DNA of 23,150 bases, taken from the NCBI GenBank assembly GCA_964462125.1, contig CAYWXT010000069.1, forward strand, positions 1 through 23,150, in the 5' to 3' direction. This document shows, one piece after another, positions 6,838 to 12,901 of the stretch. The notes beneath the pieces were generated by a model. It made no database searches and had not been told where the DNA came from. It was given only the letters and a program-made list of their open reading frames with translations. This DNA is from JAWLFY01 sp964462125 (GTDB taxonomy: Bacteria > Planctomycetota > Planctomycetia > Pirellulales > Pirellulaceae). The translations under genes were made by a program, and so were the position numbers. Numbering within the stretch: position 1 is the first letter of the stretch; each line of letters opens with the position of its first letter.

Positions 6838-7158
6838 ATGCAACCCGCCCTCGTTCTCGGTTCGACCCGCGCCACCGTGAAGCACGCCAGCTTCGACGGT
6901 CAGCGGCTGGTTGTGTTGCAACCGTTGACAAAGGACGCATCGGCCGACGGACCGCCCTTGATCGCGCTCGATGCGGTCGGATCGCGGCGGGGCGATCGTG
7001 TGATGATCACCAGCGACGGCAGCTTCGCCCGCGACCTCACCGGCGACCCCAACACCCCAGCCCGCTGGACCGTCATCGGCCTCGTGGACGACGCAAAAAG
7101 GGGTCAGGACTCTTTTTCGACCGCTACCGAGAGTCCTTTGCCCAAAAAAGAGTCCTGA
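6838..7158 (+). CDS. BMC-P pentameric vertex protein 2, C-terminus altered by a repeat
   Basis: A 106-residue EutN/CcmL-family vertex protein. Family features are LVLGSTRATVKHASFDGQRLVVLQP, LIALDAVGSRRGDRVMITSDGSFAR and WTVIGLVDDA. The natural domain ends near residue 86. The last 20 codons (from KRGQDSF to PKKES) and the TGA stop lie inside the dispersed repeat at 7095-7167, so the tail is not ancestral BMC-P sequence. The protein is probably still able to form pentamers, with an appended hydrophilic tail. The leader 6790-6837 is pyrimidine-rich with no Shine-Dalgarno sequence. Confidence 0.93.
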   Translation: MQPALVLGSTRATVKHASFDGQRLVVLQPLTKDASADGPPLIALDAVGSRRGDRVMITSDGSFARDLTGDPNTPARWTVIGLVDDAKRGQDSFSTATESPLPKKES

Positions 7159-7167
7159 CCCCTTTTT
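7095..7167. repeat. Dispersed repeat copy 1: perfect 23-bp inverted repeat inside the BMC operon
   Basis: Bases 7095-7117 are the exact reverse complement of 7145-7167, giving a 23-bp stem with a 27-base loop. The arm core is GGGGTCAGGACTC on the left and GAGTCCTGACCCC on the right, flanked by A5 and T5 runs. A T6 tail runs to 7168. Inside the loop AGAGTCCT (7130-7137) can pair with AGGACTCT (7106-7113), giving an alternative 8-bp hairpin. It covers the last codons of BMC-P 2 and ends 14 bases before the next ATG. It may act as a terminator or RNase III site and looks like a REP/MITE-type mobile sequence. Confidence 0.9.
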
Positions 7168-7181
7168 TCATCCTGAGGCCC

Positions 7182-7826
7182 ATGTCCCACGATGCGACCA
7201 CGATCGAATCGGCGAGCCTTCGCCCGGAGCTGCTGGCGTCGATCGTCCGCGAAGTGCTGGCGCGGTTGAACGGCGAATCGGTGCCGGTGATTGCCGATCG
7301 CGTCGTCACCGTGGCGACGATCGAGCAGCTGCCGTCGGCGACTCGCGAAGTTGCGATCGCGGTCAACGCGCTGGTGACGCCGGCGGCGGCCGACGAGGCA
7401 AAGCAGCGGGGGATCACGATGGTCCGCCGAACCGCCAATGAATCGCAGACAGCGTCCCAGGTGAACGTCCATCGTGGCCCACGGACTCCACCCGACGTCT
7501 CCACCGGGGAGCCGCACGGAGAGGTAACGATCGTCGACGGCGAGCGCACCGAGCGGGCCGAGGGGATCATTGCCCAGCTCACGCGGCGAGGGATCGCCGT
7601 GTCTGCGGGGCCGCGAATTGTCCTCAGCGATCACCCGGCCAAGACAGTCCATCAAGAAACGGTCGCCGGCCGGCGAGCCGCGATGGTTCGCCGCTACAGC
7701 GATGTCGATCGTTTCGCGAACGAGCTAAGGCCGAATTGTTGGGTTTTGGACATGATCGATTTGAACCCCATCGCGGCGGTCAACACCGCCCAGCGGATCC
7801 TGCAACGGGGAAGCGGAGCACGATGA
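7182..7826 (+). CDS. Unknown PVM-BMC protein with N-terminal encapsulation helix
   Basis: A 214-residue protein whose function I do not recognise. Residues 13-30 or so (LRPELLASIVREVLARLNG) form an amphipathic helix closely matching the cargo-targeting helices of PduL and the aldehyde dehydrogenase in this locus, so it is probably a lumen protein. An Ala/Val-rich segment follows (VTVATIEQLPSATREVAIAV, NALVTPAAADEAKQRGI), then a Thr/Pro/Ser/Gly-rich stretch and a second alpha/beta part. The second part contains ERAEGIIAQLTRRGIAV, LSDHPAKTVHQETVAGRRAAMVRRY and the tail LDMIDLNPIAAVNTAQRIL. The tail has a faint, unproven look of RpiB/LacA-type isomerases. It sits between two vertex proteins and its TGA overlaps the next ATG. 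A helper in assembly or a sugar-phosphate/aldehyde role is possible. Confidence 0.85.
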   Translation: MSHDATTIESASLRPELLASIVREVLARLNGESVPVIADRVVTVATIEQLPSATREVAIAVNALVTPAAADEAKQRGITMVRRTANESQTASQVNVHRGPRTPPDVSTGEPHGEVTIVDGERTERAEGIIAQLTRRGIAVSAGPRIVLSDHPAKTVHQETVAGRRAAMVRRYSDVDRFANELRPNCWVLDMIDLNPIAAVNTAQRILQRGSGAR

Positions 7827-8110
7827 AAGCAGCACGTACGATTGGAACGGTGACCCTCGCCCGCAGTCACCCCGCGATGAAGGCGGCGCAGCTGCGGTGC
7901 GTCGAAATTGTGGAGTCGATTGACCAACTCGAGCAACAGCCGCTCGGCGGTGACACGATCGTCGCCTGGGACCTGTGCGGCAGCGGCCTCGGCGACCTGG
8001 TGGCGCTGGCCGAAGGCCCGGAATCGGCGCAACCCTTCCGCCCAGAGATCAAACCGCTCGACGCCTCTATCGTTGCCCTGCTCGATCACGTCGAATTGGA
8101 CCTTTCTTAG
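7823..8110 (+). CDS. BMC-P pentameric vertex protein 3 (EutN/CcmL family)
   Basis: A 95-residue EutN/CcmL-family protein starting MKAARTIGTVTLARSHPAMKAAQLRCVEIV and continuing IVAWDLCGSGLGDLVALAEGPESA and DASIVALLDHVEL. The GSGLGD turn corresponds to the conserved pentamer-domain loop. The frame is open further upstream, but the ATG at 7823 gives the family N-terminus, overlaps the preceding stop as ATGA, and follows a GGGGAAGCGGAG purine run that can serve as ribosome-binding site. It is the most divergent of the three vertex proteins. Three paralogues may occupy different vertices or mix with different cargo. Confidence 0.94.
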   Translation: MKAARTIGTVTLARSHPAMKAAQLRCVEIVESIDQLEQQPLGGDTIVAWDLCGSGLGDLVALAEGPESAQPFRPEIKPLDASIVALLDHVELDLS

Positions 8111-8124
8111 AACCGGATCGCAAT

Positions 8125-8985
8125 ATGCAAAACGTCCACAGAATCAAACAAGACATGTGCGACATCGGGCGGCGGATTTACAACCGCCAGTTCGCTGCCG
8201 CCAACGATGGCAATATCACCGTTCGCGTCGGCGAGAACGAGGTGCTCTGCACACCGACGCTGCATTGCAAAGGGTTCCTCAAGCCCGACGACATCTCACT
8301 GGTCGACATGACCGGCAAGCAACTGTCGGGGCGGAAGAAGCGGTCCAGCGAGGCCCTGTTGCACCTGGAGATCTATCGTCAGCGGGAGGACATTCGCAGT
8401 GTCGTTCACTGCCATCCGCCCCACGCCACCGCGTTCGCGATTGCCCGCGAGCCGATCCCACAATGCATTCTGCCCGAGGTCGAGGTGTTTCTCGGCGACG
8501 TGCCGATCACCAAGTACGAAACGCCCGGCGGTCAGGCCTTTGCCGACACGATCATCCCTTTCGTCGACAAGACGAACGTGATGATCTTGGCGAACCACGG
8601 CACGGTCAGCTATGGCGAGACGGTGGAGCAGGCCTACTGGTGGACCGAGATCCTCGACTCGTACTGCCGGATGCTGATGCTGGCCCGCCAGCTCGGACAT
8701 GTCGCCTATCTGTCGGAGGGCAAGTCACGGGAGTTGCTGGAGTTGAAGGACCAATGGGGATTGTCCGACCCGCGGAACACCGAGGAGTACAAGAACTGTG
8801 ACATTTGCGCCAACGACATTTTCCGCGAGTCGTGGGCGGAGTCGGGCGTTGAGCGGCGGGCGTTCGAGCCGCCGCCACCGATCAGGACGTCCGCAGCCGA
8901 GGGTGTCGCTGCTGCCGTGCCCAACGACGAGCAACTCGTCAAGTTGATCACCGACGAGGTGGTCCGCCAAATGAACGCCCAGTGA
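8125..8985 (+). CDS. Class II aldolase (FucA/RhaD-like) with C-terminal encapsulation helix
   Basis: A 286-residue zinc-dependent class II aldolase/adducin-family enzyme. In PVM compartments the equivalent protein cleaves L-fuculose-1-P and/or L-rhamnulose-1-P to DHAP and L-lactaldehyde. Glu76 (SSEALLHLEIY), His95 and His97 (VHCHPPHAT) and His158 (ANHGT) match the catalytic Glu and zinc-binding His residues of FucA at nearly the same numbering. E. coli FucA is about 215 residues, so the last 70 or so residues are an extension. It contains CDICANDIFRESWAE, a Pro-rich linker and the terminal helix DEQLVKLITDEVVRQMNAQ, a good C-terminal encapsulation peptide. The ATG at 8125 is 14 bases after the BMC-P 3 stop. 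This enzyme sets the substrate of the organelle. Confidence 0.93.
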   Translation: MQNVHRIKQDMCDIGRRIYNRQFAAANDGNITVRVGENEVLCTPTLHCKGFLKPDDISLVDMTGKQLSGRKKRSSEALLHLEIYRQREDIRSVVHCHPPHATAFAIAREPIPQCILPEVEVFLGDVPITKYETPGGQAFADTIIPFVDKTNVMILANHGTVSYGETVEQAYWWTEILDSYCRMLMLARQLGHVAYLSEGKSRELLELKDQWGLSDPRNTEEYKNCDICANDIFRESWAESGVERRAFEPPPPIRTSAAEGVAAAVPNDEQLVKLITDEVVRQMNAQ

Positions 8986-9044
8986 AACCAGCGGGACCGC
9001 GAAGTCATCCTCAGCCTCTTTCTCAGACACCCGAGTGAAACCTC

Positions 9045-9977
9045 ATGAAAGTATCGATCATCGGCGGCGGCGGAATGGTCGGATCGTGCGCCGCCTATGC
9101 GCTGCAGTGCGGCGGCATCGCGCGCCAGATCGCGTTGTTGGACGTGAACCAGGAACTGGCGGTCGGCCAGGCACTCGATTTGCAACACGGCGGGCCGAGC
9201 GTGGCGGACCAGACGATCGTCGGCGGCGGCTACGAACATATCCCCGACAGCGACATCATCTGCATCACCGCCGGCCTGCGGCGGAAGCCGGATGAGTCGC
9301 GGCTCGATTTGATCAACCGCAACACCGATCTGTTCGTCCAGATCGTGCGGGATGTCAAAGCGGCCGGCCCCAAAGCGTCCGCGATCGTGTTGGTCGTCAG
9401 CAACCCGGTCGACATCCTGACCTACGTGGCGGCGAAGCAACTGGAGCTGCCCACCGACCAGGTCATCGGCTTGGGGACCCAACTCGACACGATCCGGTTT
9501 TGCGCGCTGATCGCCGAACAGCTTGACTCACCGCCGACTCAGACCCGAGCATTGATCCTGGGGGAACATGGCGAGTCGATGGTGCCGATTTGGAGCAGCG
9601 CCACGATCGCCGGGTTGCCACTGGATAAGTATCCCGGCTGGAACCCGAACCTGGCCAACAAGCTGTTCACACGGACCCGCGGTAGCGGCGCCGAGGTGAT
9701 CAAGCGGAAAGGGGGCGCCGGGTTTGCCGTCGGCATCGCCATCCGTGACGTGATCGACGCGGTCGCACTCGACCGCCGCTGCGTGCTTCCAGTCAGTAGC
9801 GTGCAGTCGGGGTGCTACGGGATTCGCGACGTCGCCCTCAGCGTCCCCACCGTTGTCGGCCGAGGCGGCGTGGTGGATCGGATGGAGATCGAACTGTGGC
9901 CGAAAGAGATGCAGGGAATGCGGGCCAGTGGGGCGGCGCTCAAGAAGACCCTCGAGATGGTCATGCCACGGGTTTGA
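9045..9977 (+). CDS. LDH/MDH-family dehydrogenase, malate-type specificity residue
   Basis: A 310-residue L-2-hydroxyacid dehydrogenase of the lactate/malate dehydrogenase family. The Rossmann motif GGGGMVG is at 7-13 with Asp33 for the NAD ribose. Catalytic residues are Asp148 and Arg151 (GTQLDTIRF), His175 (GEHGES) and the mobile-loop Arg86. The specificity position that is Gln in lactate and Arg in malate dehydrogenases falls on Arg80 (AGLRRKPDESRLDL), favouring malate/oxaloacetate. The loop KGGAGFAVGIA is also not lactate-like. Annotations in related BMC loci often call it lactate/malate dehydrogenase. It could recycle NADH made by the aldehyde dehydrogenase or process the product lactate. 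No encapsulation helix is visible, so it is probably cytosolic. The start at 9045 follows a pyrimidine-rich leader. Confidence 0.9.
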   Translation: MKVSIIGGGGMVGSCAAYALQCGGIARQIALLDVNQELAVGQALDLQHGGPSVADQTIVGGGYEHIPDSDIICITAGLRRKPDESRLDLINRNTDLFVQIVRDVKAAGPKASAIVLVVSNPVDILTYVAAKQLELPTDQVIGLGTQLDTIRFCALIAEQLDSPPTQTRALILGEHGESMVPIWSSATIAGLPLDKYPGWNPNLANKLFTRTRGSGAEVIKRKGGAGFAVGIAIRDVIDAVALDRRCVLPVSSVQSGCYGIRDVALSVPTVVGRGGVVDRMEIELWPKEMQGMRASGAALKKTLEMVMPRV

Positions 9978-10099
9978 GCAGGAAAAGCCAACATGCTCGG
10001 ATCCCTTGCCACTAAAATCTCGGAAGTGGCCGGAAAAGCACGACCCTGTTGGACACTGGCCTGTCGAATCCGTCGCGACACAAACCCCTGAGCTACCGC

Positions 10100-11068
10100 A
10101 TGACTGCTCCGTCAACCCGCCGGCATTTTCTCACCCGCAGCGTCGCCGCCGTGACTGCGGCGGCCAGCGTGCACCGGTCGCTCACCGCGCAAGGGGACGA
10201 GCCGCAAGGGGCTGAAACGCGAGGGGCCGAAGATGATGCGTCCTTGCAGATCGGCCGACGGATCTGGAAATCGCTCAAGTGGAACATGATCCGCACCGAC
10301 GGCTCGACGCTGGAAAAGTTCCAGATGCTGAAAGAGATCGGCTACGACGGCGTGGAGATCGACAGCCCAGGCGGTGTGGACAAGGAGGAGGCGATCGCGG
10401 CGAGCCGCCAGACTGGGTTGCCGATCGAGGGGATCGTCAATTCGACCCACTGGAACGTGCGGCATTCCGATCCCGATCCGGAAGTCCGAGCCGAGGCGCT
10501 CCAGAACATGCGAACCGCGATGCAGGATGCCAAACGGGTCGGCGCCGACTCGGTGCTGCTCGTCCCCGGTAAGGTCACCGACGCGGAGCAGGAAAACCAC
10601 GACCAGGTTTGGGAGCGGTCGATCGCCGAGATCCACAAGCTGTCGCCATTGGCGGAGTCGCTCCAAGTCCACATCTTGATCGAAAACGTCGGCAACGGGT
10701 TTTGTGAGTCGGCGGACCAGTTCGCCCGCTACATCGACGAGATCGACAGCCCTTGGGTGGCTGTCCATTTCGACATCGGCAACCACATCTGGGCCGGCCC
10801 GCCGGCGGACTGGATCCGAGTCTTGGGGCCGCGGATCAAGAAGCTCGACGCCAAAGACCGCACCCGGGATCGCGAGCGGCGCAAGATCGGAGAGGGAGAT
10901 GCTGGTTGGGCCGACGTCCGGGCGGCGCTGGATGAAATCGGCTACCAAGGCTGGCTCGCCGCCGAGGTGACCGGAGGAGACCGCGAGCGGTTGGCGGACG
11001 TATTGGAGCGGATGAACCGAGTTGTCGGCAGGTCGGACGGGAACCCACCGAAGCGTTCGATCGGTTGA
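10100..11068 (+). CDS. Tat-exported sugar phosphate isomerase/epimerase-like TIM-barrel protein
   Basis: A 322-residue protein of the xylose-isomerase-like TIM barrel (AP_endonuc_2) superfamily. The N-terminus STRRHFLTRSVAAVTAAAS has twin arginines 7-8 followed by a hydrophobic stretch, a Tat signal, so it should be exported folded to the periplasm. Barrel marks are IGYDGVEIDSPGG, NSTHWNVRHSD, SVLLVPGKV, HILIENVGNGF (about residue 193), VAVHFDIGNH and WLAAEVTGGD, supplying the usual Glu/Asp/His metal ligands. I chose the ATG at 10100 because it puts the Tat motif at the usual distance; the frame is open upstream. It begins 122 bases after the BMC dehydrogenase on the same strand. An extracytoplasmic role on sugars is likely, but the substrate is unknown and a link to the BMC pathway is inference. 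Confidence 0.85.
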   Translation: MTAPSTRRHFLTRSVAAVTAAASVHRSLTAQGDEPQGAETRGAEDDASLQIGRRIWKSLKWNMIRTDGSTLEKFQMLKEIGYDGVEIDSPGGVDKEEAIAASRQTGLPIEGIVNSTHWNVRHSDPDPEVRAEALQNMRTAMQDAKRVGADSVLLVPGKVTDAEQENHDQVWERSIAEIHKLSPLAESLQVHILIENVGNGFCESADQFARYIDEIDSPWVAVHFDIGNHIWAGPPADWIRVLGPRIKKLDAKDRTRDRERRKIGEGDAGWADVRAALDEIGYQGWLAAEVTGGDRERLADVLERMNRVVGRSDGNPPKRSIG

Positions 11069-11083
11069 TCCCCGGCATCGGCT

Positions 11084-11118
11084 CCGCAGGGCCCAAAAAA
11101 GAGTCCTGACCCCTTTTT
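11084..11118. repeat. Dispersed repeat copy 2
   Basis: This 35-base stretch matches 12828-12862 at 34 positions and contains AAAAAGAGTCCTGACCCC followed by T5. The core is an imperfect palindrome (AAAAAG...CTTTTT with inner GTC/GAC). It lies between the isomerase stop (11068) and the next ATG (11129) and could also act in transcription termination. Confidence 0.9.
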
Positions 11119-11128
11119 GACTTAAGGC

Positions 11129-11875
11129 ATGCCGCAAATCACGCTTCGCCGGATCGCCCTCTGGTCGGGTCCCCGCAATCTTTCCACCGCACTGATGCGC
11201 AGCTTTTCGTCACGGTCGGATTGTGTTGTCAGCGATGAACCGTTCTATGCCGCTTATCTGGCTGGGAATGATCGCGATCACCCGGGGCGGGAGGAGATCC
11301 TTGCCAACCAGCCGGCCGACTGGAAGGTGGTCGCGAGCAACCTCAGCGACGGTCCGCCGCCACTGGACCGTCCGGTGTGGTACCAAAAGCTGATGGCTCA
11401 TCACATGCAACCGGAAATGCTCGGTGATTGGCTCGACCGATTGAACCACGCTTTGTTGATTCGTCATCCCGCGTTCGTGATCACTAGTTACACGCGGATC
11501 ATCCCGGCGATGGGACTGGCGGAGACCGGCTTGCCCTGGCAATGGCGCTTGTTTGAATCTCTGCGGGAAACCGGCCGGACTCCGCCGGTGATCGACGCCA
11601 CCCAGCTTCGCCGGTCGCCGGAGGAGGCGCTACGAGCGCTTTGTGCCGCCCTGGAATTGAGCTGGGACCCAGCGATGCTGCGCTGGCCTGCCGGACCACA
11701 CGCGCAAGACGGCGTCTGGGGCCAGTATTGGTACGCCAACACCTGGAACTCCACCGGCTTCACCACCACAGCCGAGACCAATGCCAAGCCGCCACCGGTG
11801 GAGGCGCCATACTTGGATCAGGCCGTCGACCTGTACCACCGCCTCCGTGAGCATTGCTTGCCCGTCGCTCTTTGA
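11129..11875 (+). CDS. Sulfotransferase-like P-loop protein
   Basis: A 248-residue protein with a sulfotransferase-type fold. The N-terminal LWSGPRNLSTALMRSF (residues 11-26) matches the 5'-phosphosulfate-binding loop of PAPS sulfotransferases, with Arg16, Ser19 and Thr20. VSDEPFYAAYLAG follows as in the family. The later segment LIRHPAFVITSY corresponds to the 3'-phosphate region, where sulfotransferases usually read RxPxxxxxS. The protein is in the same orientation as the class IV aminotransferase homologue 9 bases downstream, so the two are almost certainly translated together. From memory, plant proteins annotated as branched-chain-aminotransferase-like carry a similar N-terminal region fused to a class IV domain. 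The substrate is unknown and true sulfotransferase activity is not proven. Confidence 0.8.
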   Translation: MPQITLRRIALWSGPRNLSTALMRSFSSRSDCVVSDEPFYAAYLAGNDRDHPGREEILANQPADWKVVASNLSDGPPPLDRPVWYQKLMAHHMQPEMLGDWLDRLNHALLIRHPAFVITSYTRIIPAMGLAETGLPWQWRLFESLRETGRTPPVIDATQLRRSPEEALRALCAALELSWDPAMLRWPAGPHAQDGVWGQYWYANTWNSTGFTTTAETNAKPPPVEAPYLDQAVDLYHRLREHCLPVAL

Positions 11876-11884
11876 TCGCCACAC

Positions 11885-12853
11885 ATGCTCCAGCCCCAAA
11901 ACCTAGCCAACGATAACCTGATTGTGAACATCAACGGCCGCTTGGTCCATCGTGACCAAGCGGGGGTCTCGCCGTTCGATTCCATCGTGCAAAATGGCGA
12001 CGCGGTCTGGGAAGGACTGCGGTTGTATCAAGGCCGGATCTTCCGACTACAACCGCACCTGGAGCGGCTCCGCAACAGCGCCGCGATTCTCCACTACGAA
12101 GGGATGCCCAACGACCAGCGGCTGGTTGAGGAACTGAAACGGACGCTGGCGGCGAACGCGATGCACGACCAAGTGCATATCCGGCTGACCGTCACGCGCG
12201 GATTGAAATACACAAGCGGGCTCGATCCGCGGATCAACCGCTCCGGCTGCTCATTCTTCATTCTCGCCGAACACAAGCCGCCGGTTTACGACAACCGACA
12301 AGGCATCCATCTGATCACCGCCAGGCAACGGCGGCCCTTTGCCGATGTTCTCGACCAGCGCATCCACAGCTGCAACCAGCTCACCAGCATTCTGGCCAAG
12401 ATCGAAGCCAACACGGCCGGCGCCGACGACGCGTTGATGCTCGACACGGAAGGGATGCTCGCCGAGACCAACGCCACGCACCTGTTTCTCGTCCGGCAGG
12501 GCATCGTGGTCACCTCCACGACGCGGGCGTGCCCGGAAGGGATCACCCGTGCCGCGGTGCTGGAACTGTGCCGGCGTCATGGCCAAGGGTGTGAGGTCCG
12601 CGACGTCCCCGCGACCGAGCTCGTGGAAGCGGAGGAAATGTTCGTCACCGGAACGATGGGCGAGATCACGCCGGTGGCCCGCCTCGATGGTCACCACTTC
12701 GGCGACGTCCCCGGCGCGACAACTCAGCGGATTGCTAGCTGGTACGAGGAATTGACACAAGACCCAAGTGAAGGAACCTCGGTGCTGCCCCCCGTGACGG
12801 AAGCCTTGGCACGCACATCGGATGAGCCCGCAGGCCCCAAAAAAGAGTCCTGA
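11885..12853 (+). CDS. Class IV aminotransferase homologue with His at the PLP-lysine position
   Basis: A 322-residue member of the fold-type IV PLP enzyme family (branched-chain and D-amino-acid aminotransferases, aminodeoxychorismate lyase). Family features are VSPFDSIVQNGDAVWEGLRLYQG, PHLERLRNSAAIL, IRLTVTRG, GADDALMLDTEGMLAETNATHLFLV and ACPEGITRAAVLEL. The expected lysine motif (IKSLNLL..NVLAK in the family) reads IHSCNQLTSILAK, so residue 161, the Schiff-base lysine position, is His. The downstream Lys172 is present in ordinary members too. The enzyme may therefore not be a normal transaminase. The last codons (GPKKES) and the TGA come from repeat copy 3. It is 9 bases after the sulfotransferase-like gene. 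Confidence 0.87.
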   Translation: MLQPQNLANDNLIVNINGRLVHRDQAGVSPFDSIVQNGDAVWEGLRLYQGRIFRLQPHLERLRNSAAILHYEGMPNDQRLVEELKRTLAANAMHDQVHIRLTVTRGLKYTSGLDPRINRSGCSFFILAEHKPPVYDNRQGIHLITARQRRPFADVLDQRIHSCNQLTSILAKIEANTAGADDALMLDTEGMLAETNATHLFLVRQGIVVTSTTRACPEGITRAAVLELCRRHGQGCEVRDVPATELVEAEEMFVTGTMGEITPVARLDGHHFGDVPGATTQRIASWYEELTQDPSEGTSVLPPVTEALARTSDEPAGPKKES

Positions 12854-12901
12854 CCCCTTTTTGTTGGCTGACCCCTTTTTGTTGGCCCCCTTTTTGTTGG
12901 C
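12828..12901. repeat. Dispersed repeat copy 3 with 18-bp tandem expansion
   Basis: Bases 12828-12862 repeat copy 2 at 34 of 35 positions. From 12851 the unit TGACCCCTTTTTGTTGGC occurs twice perfectly (12851-12868, 12869-12886) and a third time without its TGA (12887-12901). The first TGA is the aminotransferase stop, and the tract ends one base before the stop of the convergent DUF1501 gene. It fills the whole space between the two genes and may serve as a shared terminator. Confidence 0.92.

Noticed and set aside
2116..9977. Classical propanediol (Pdu) or ethanolamine (Eut) microcompartment
   Set aside because: No B12-dependent diol dehydratase, ethanolamine lyase or BMC-T protein is present; a class II aldolase is the signature enzyme instead.
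12828..12901. CRISPR-like array
   Set aside because: The 18-bp units are directly adjacent with no spacers and no cas genes are nearby; it is a simple tandem repeat.
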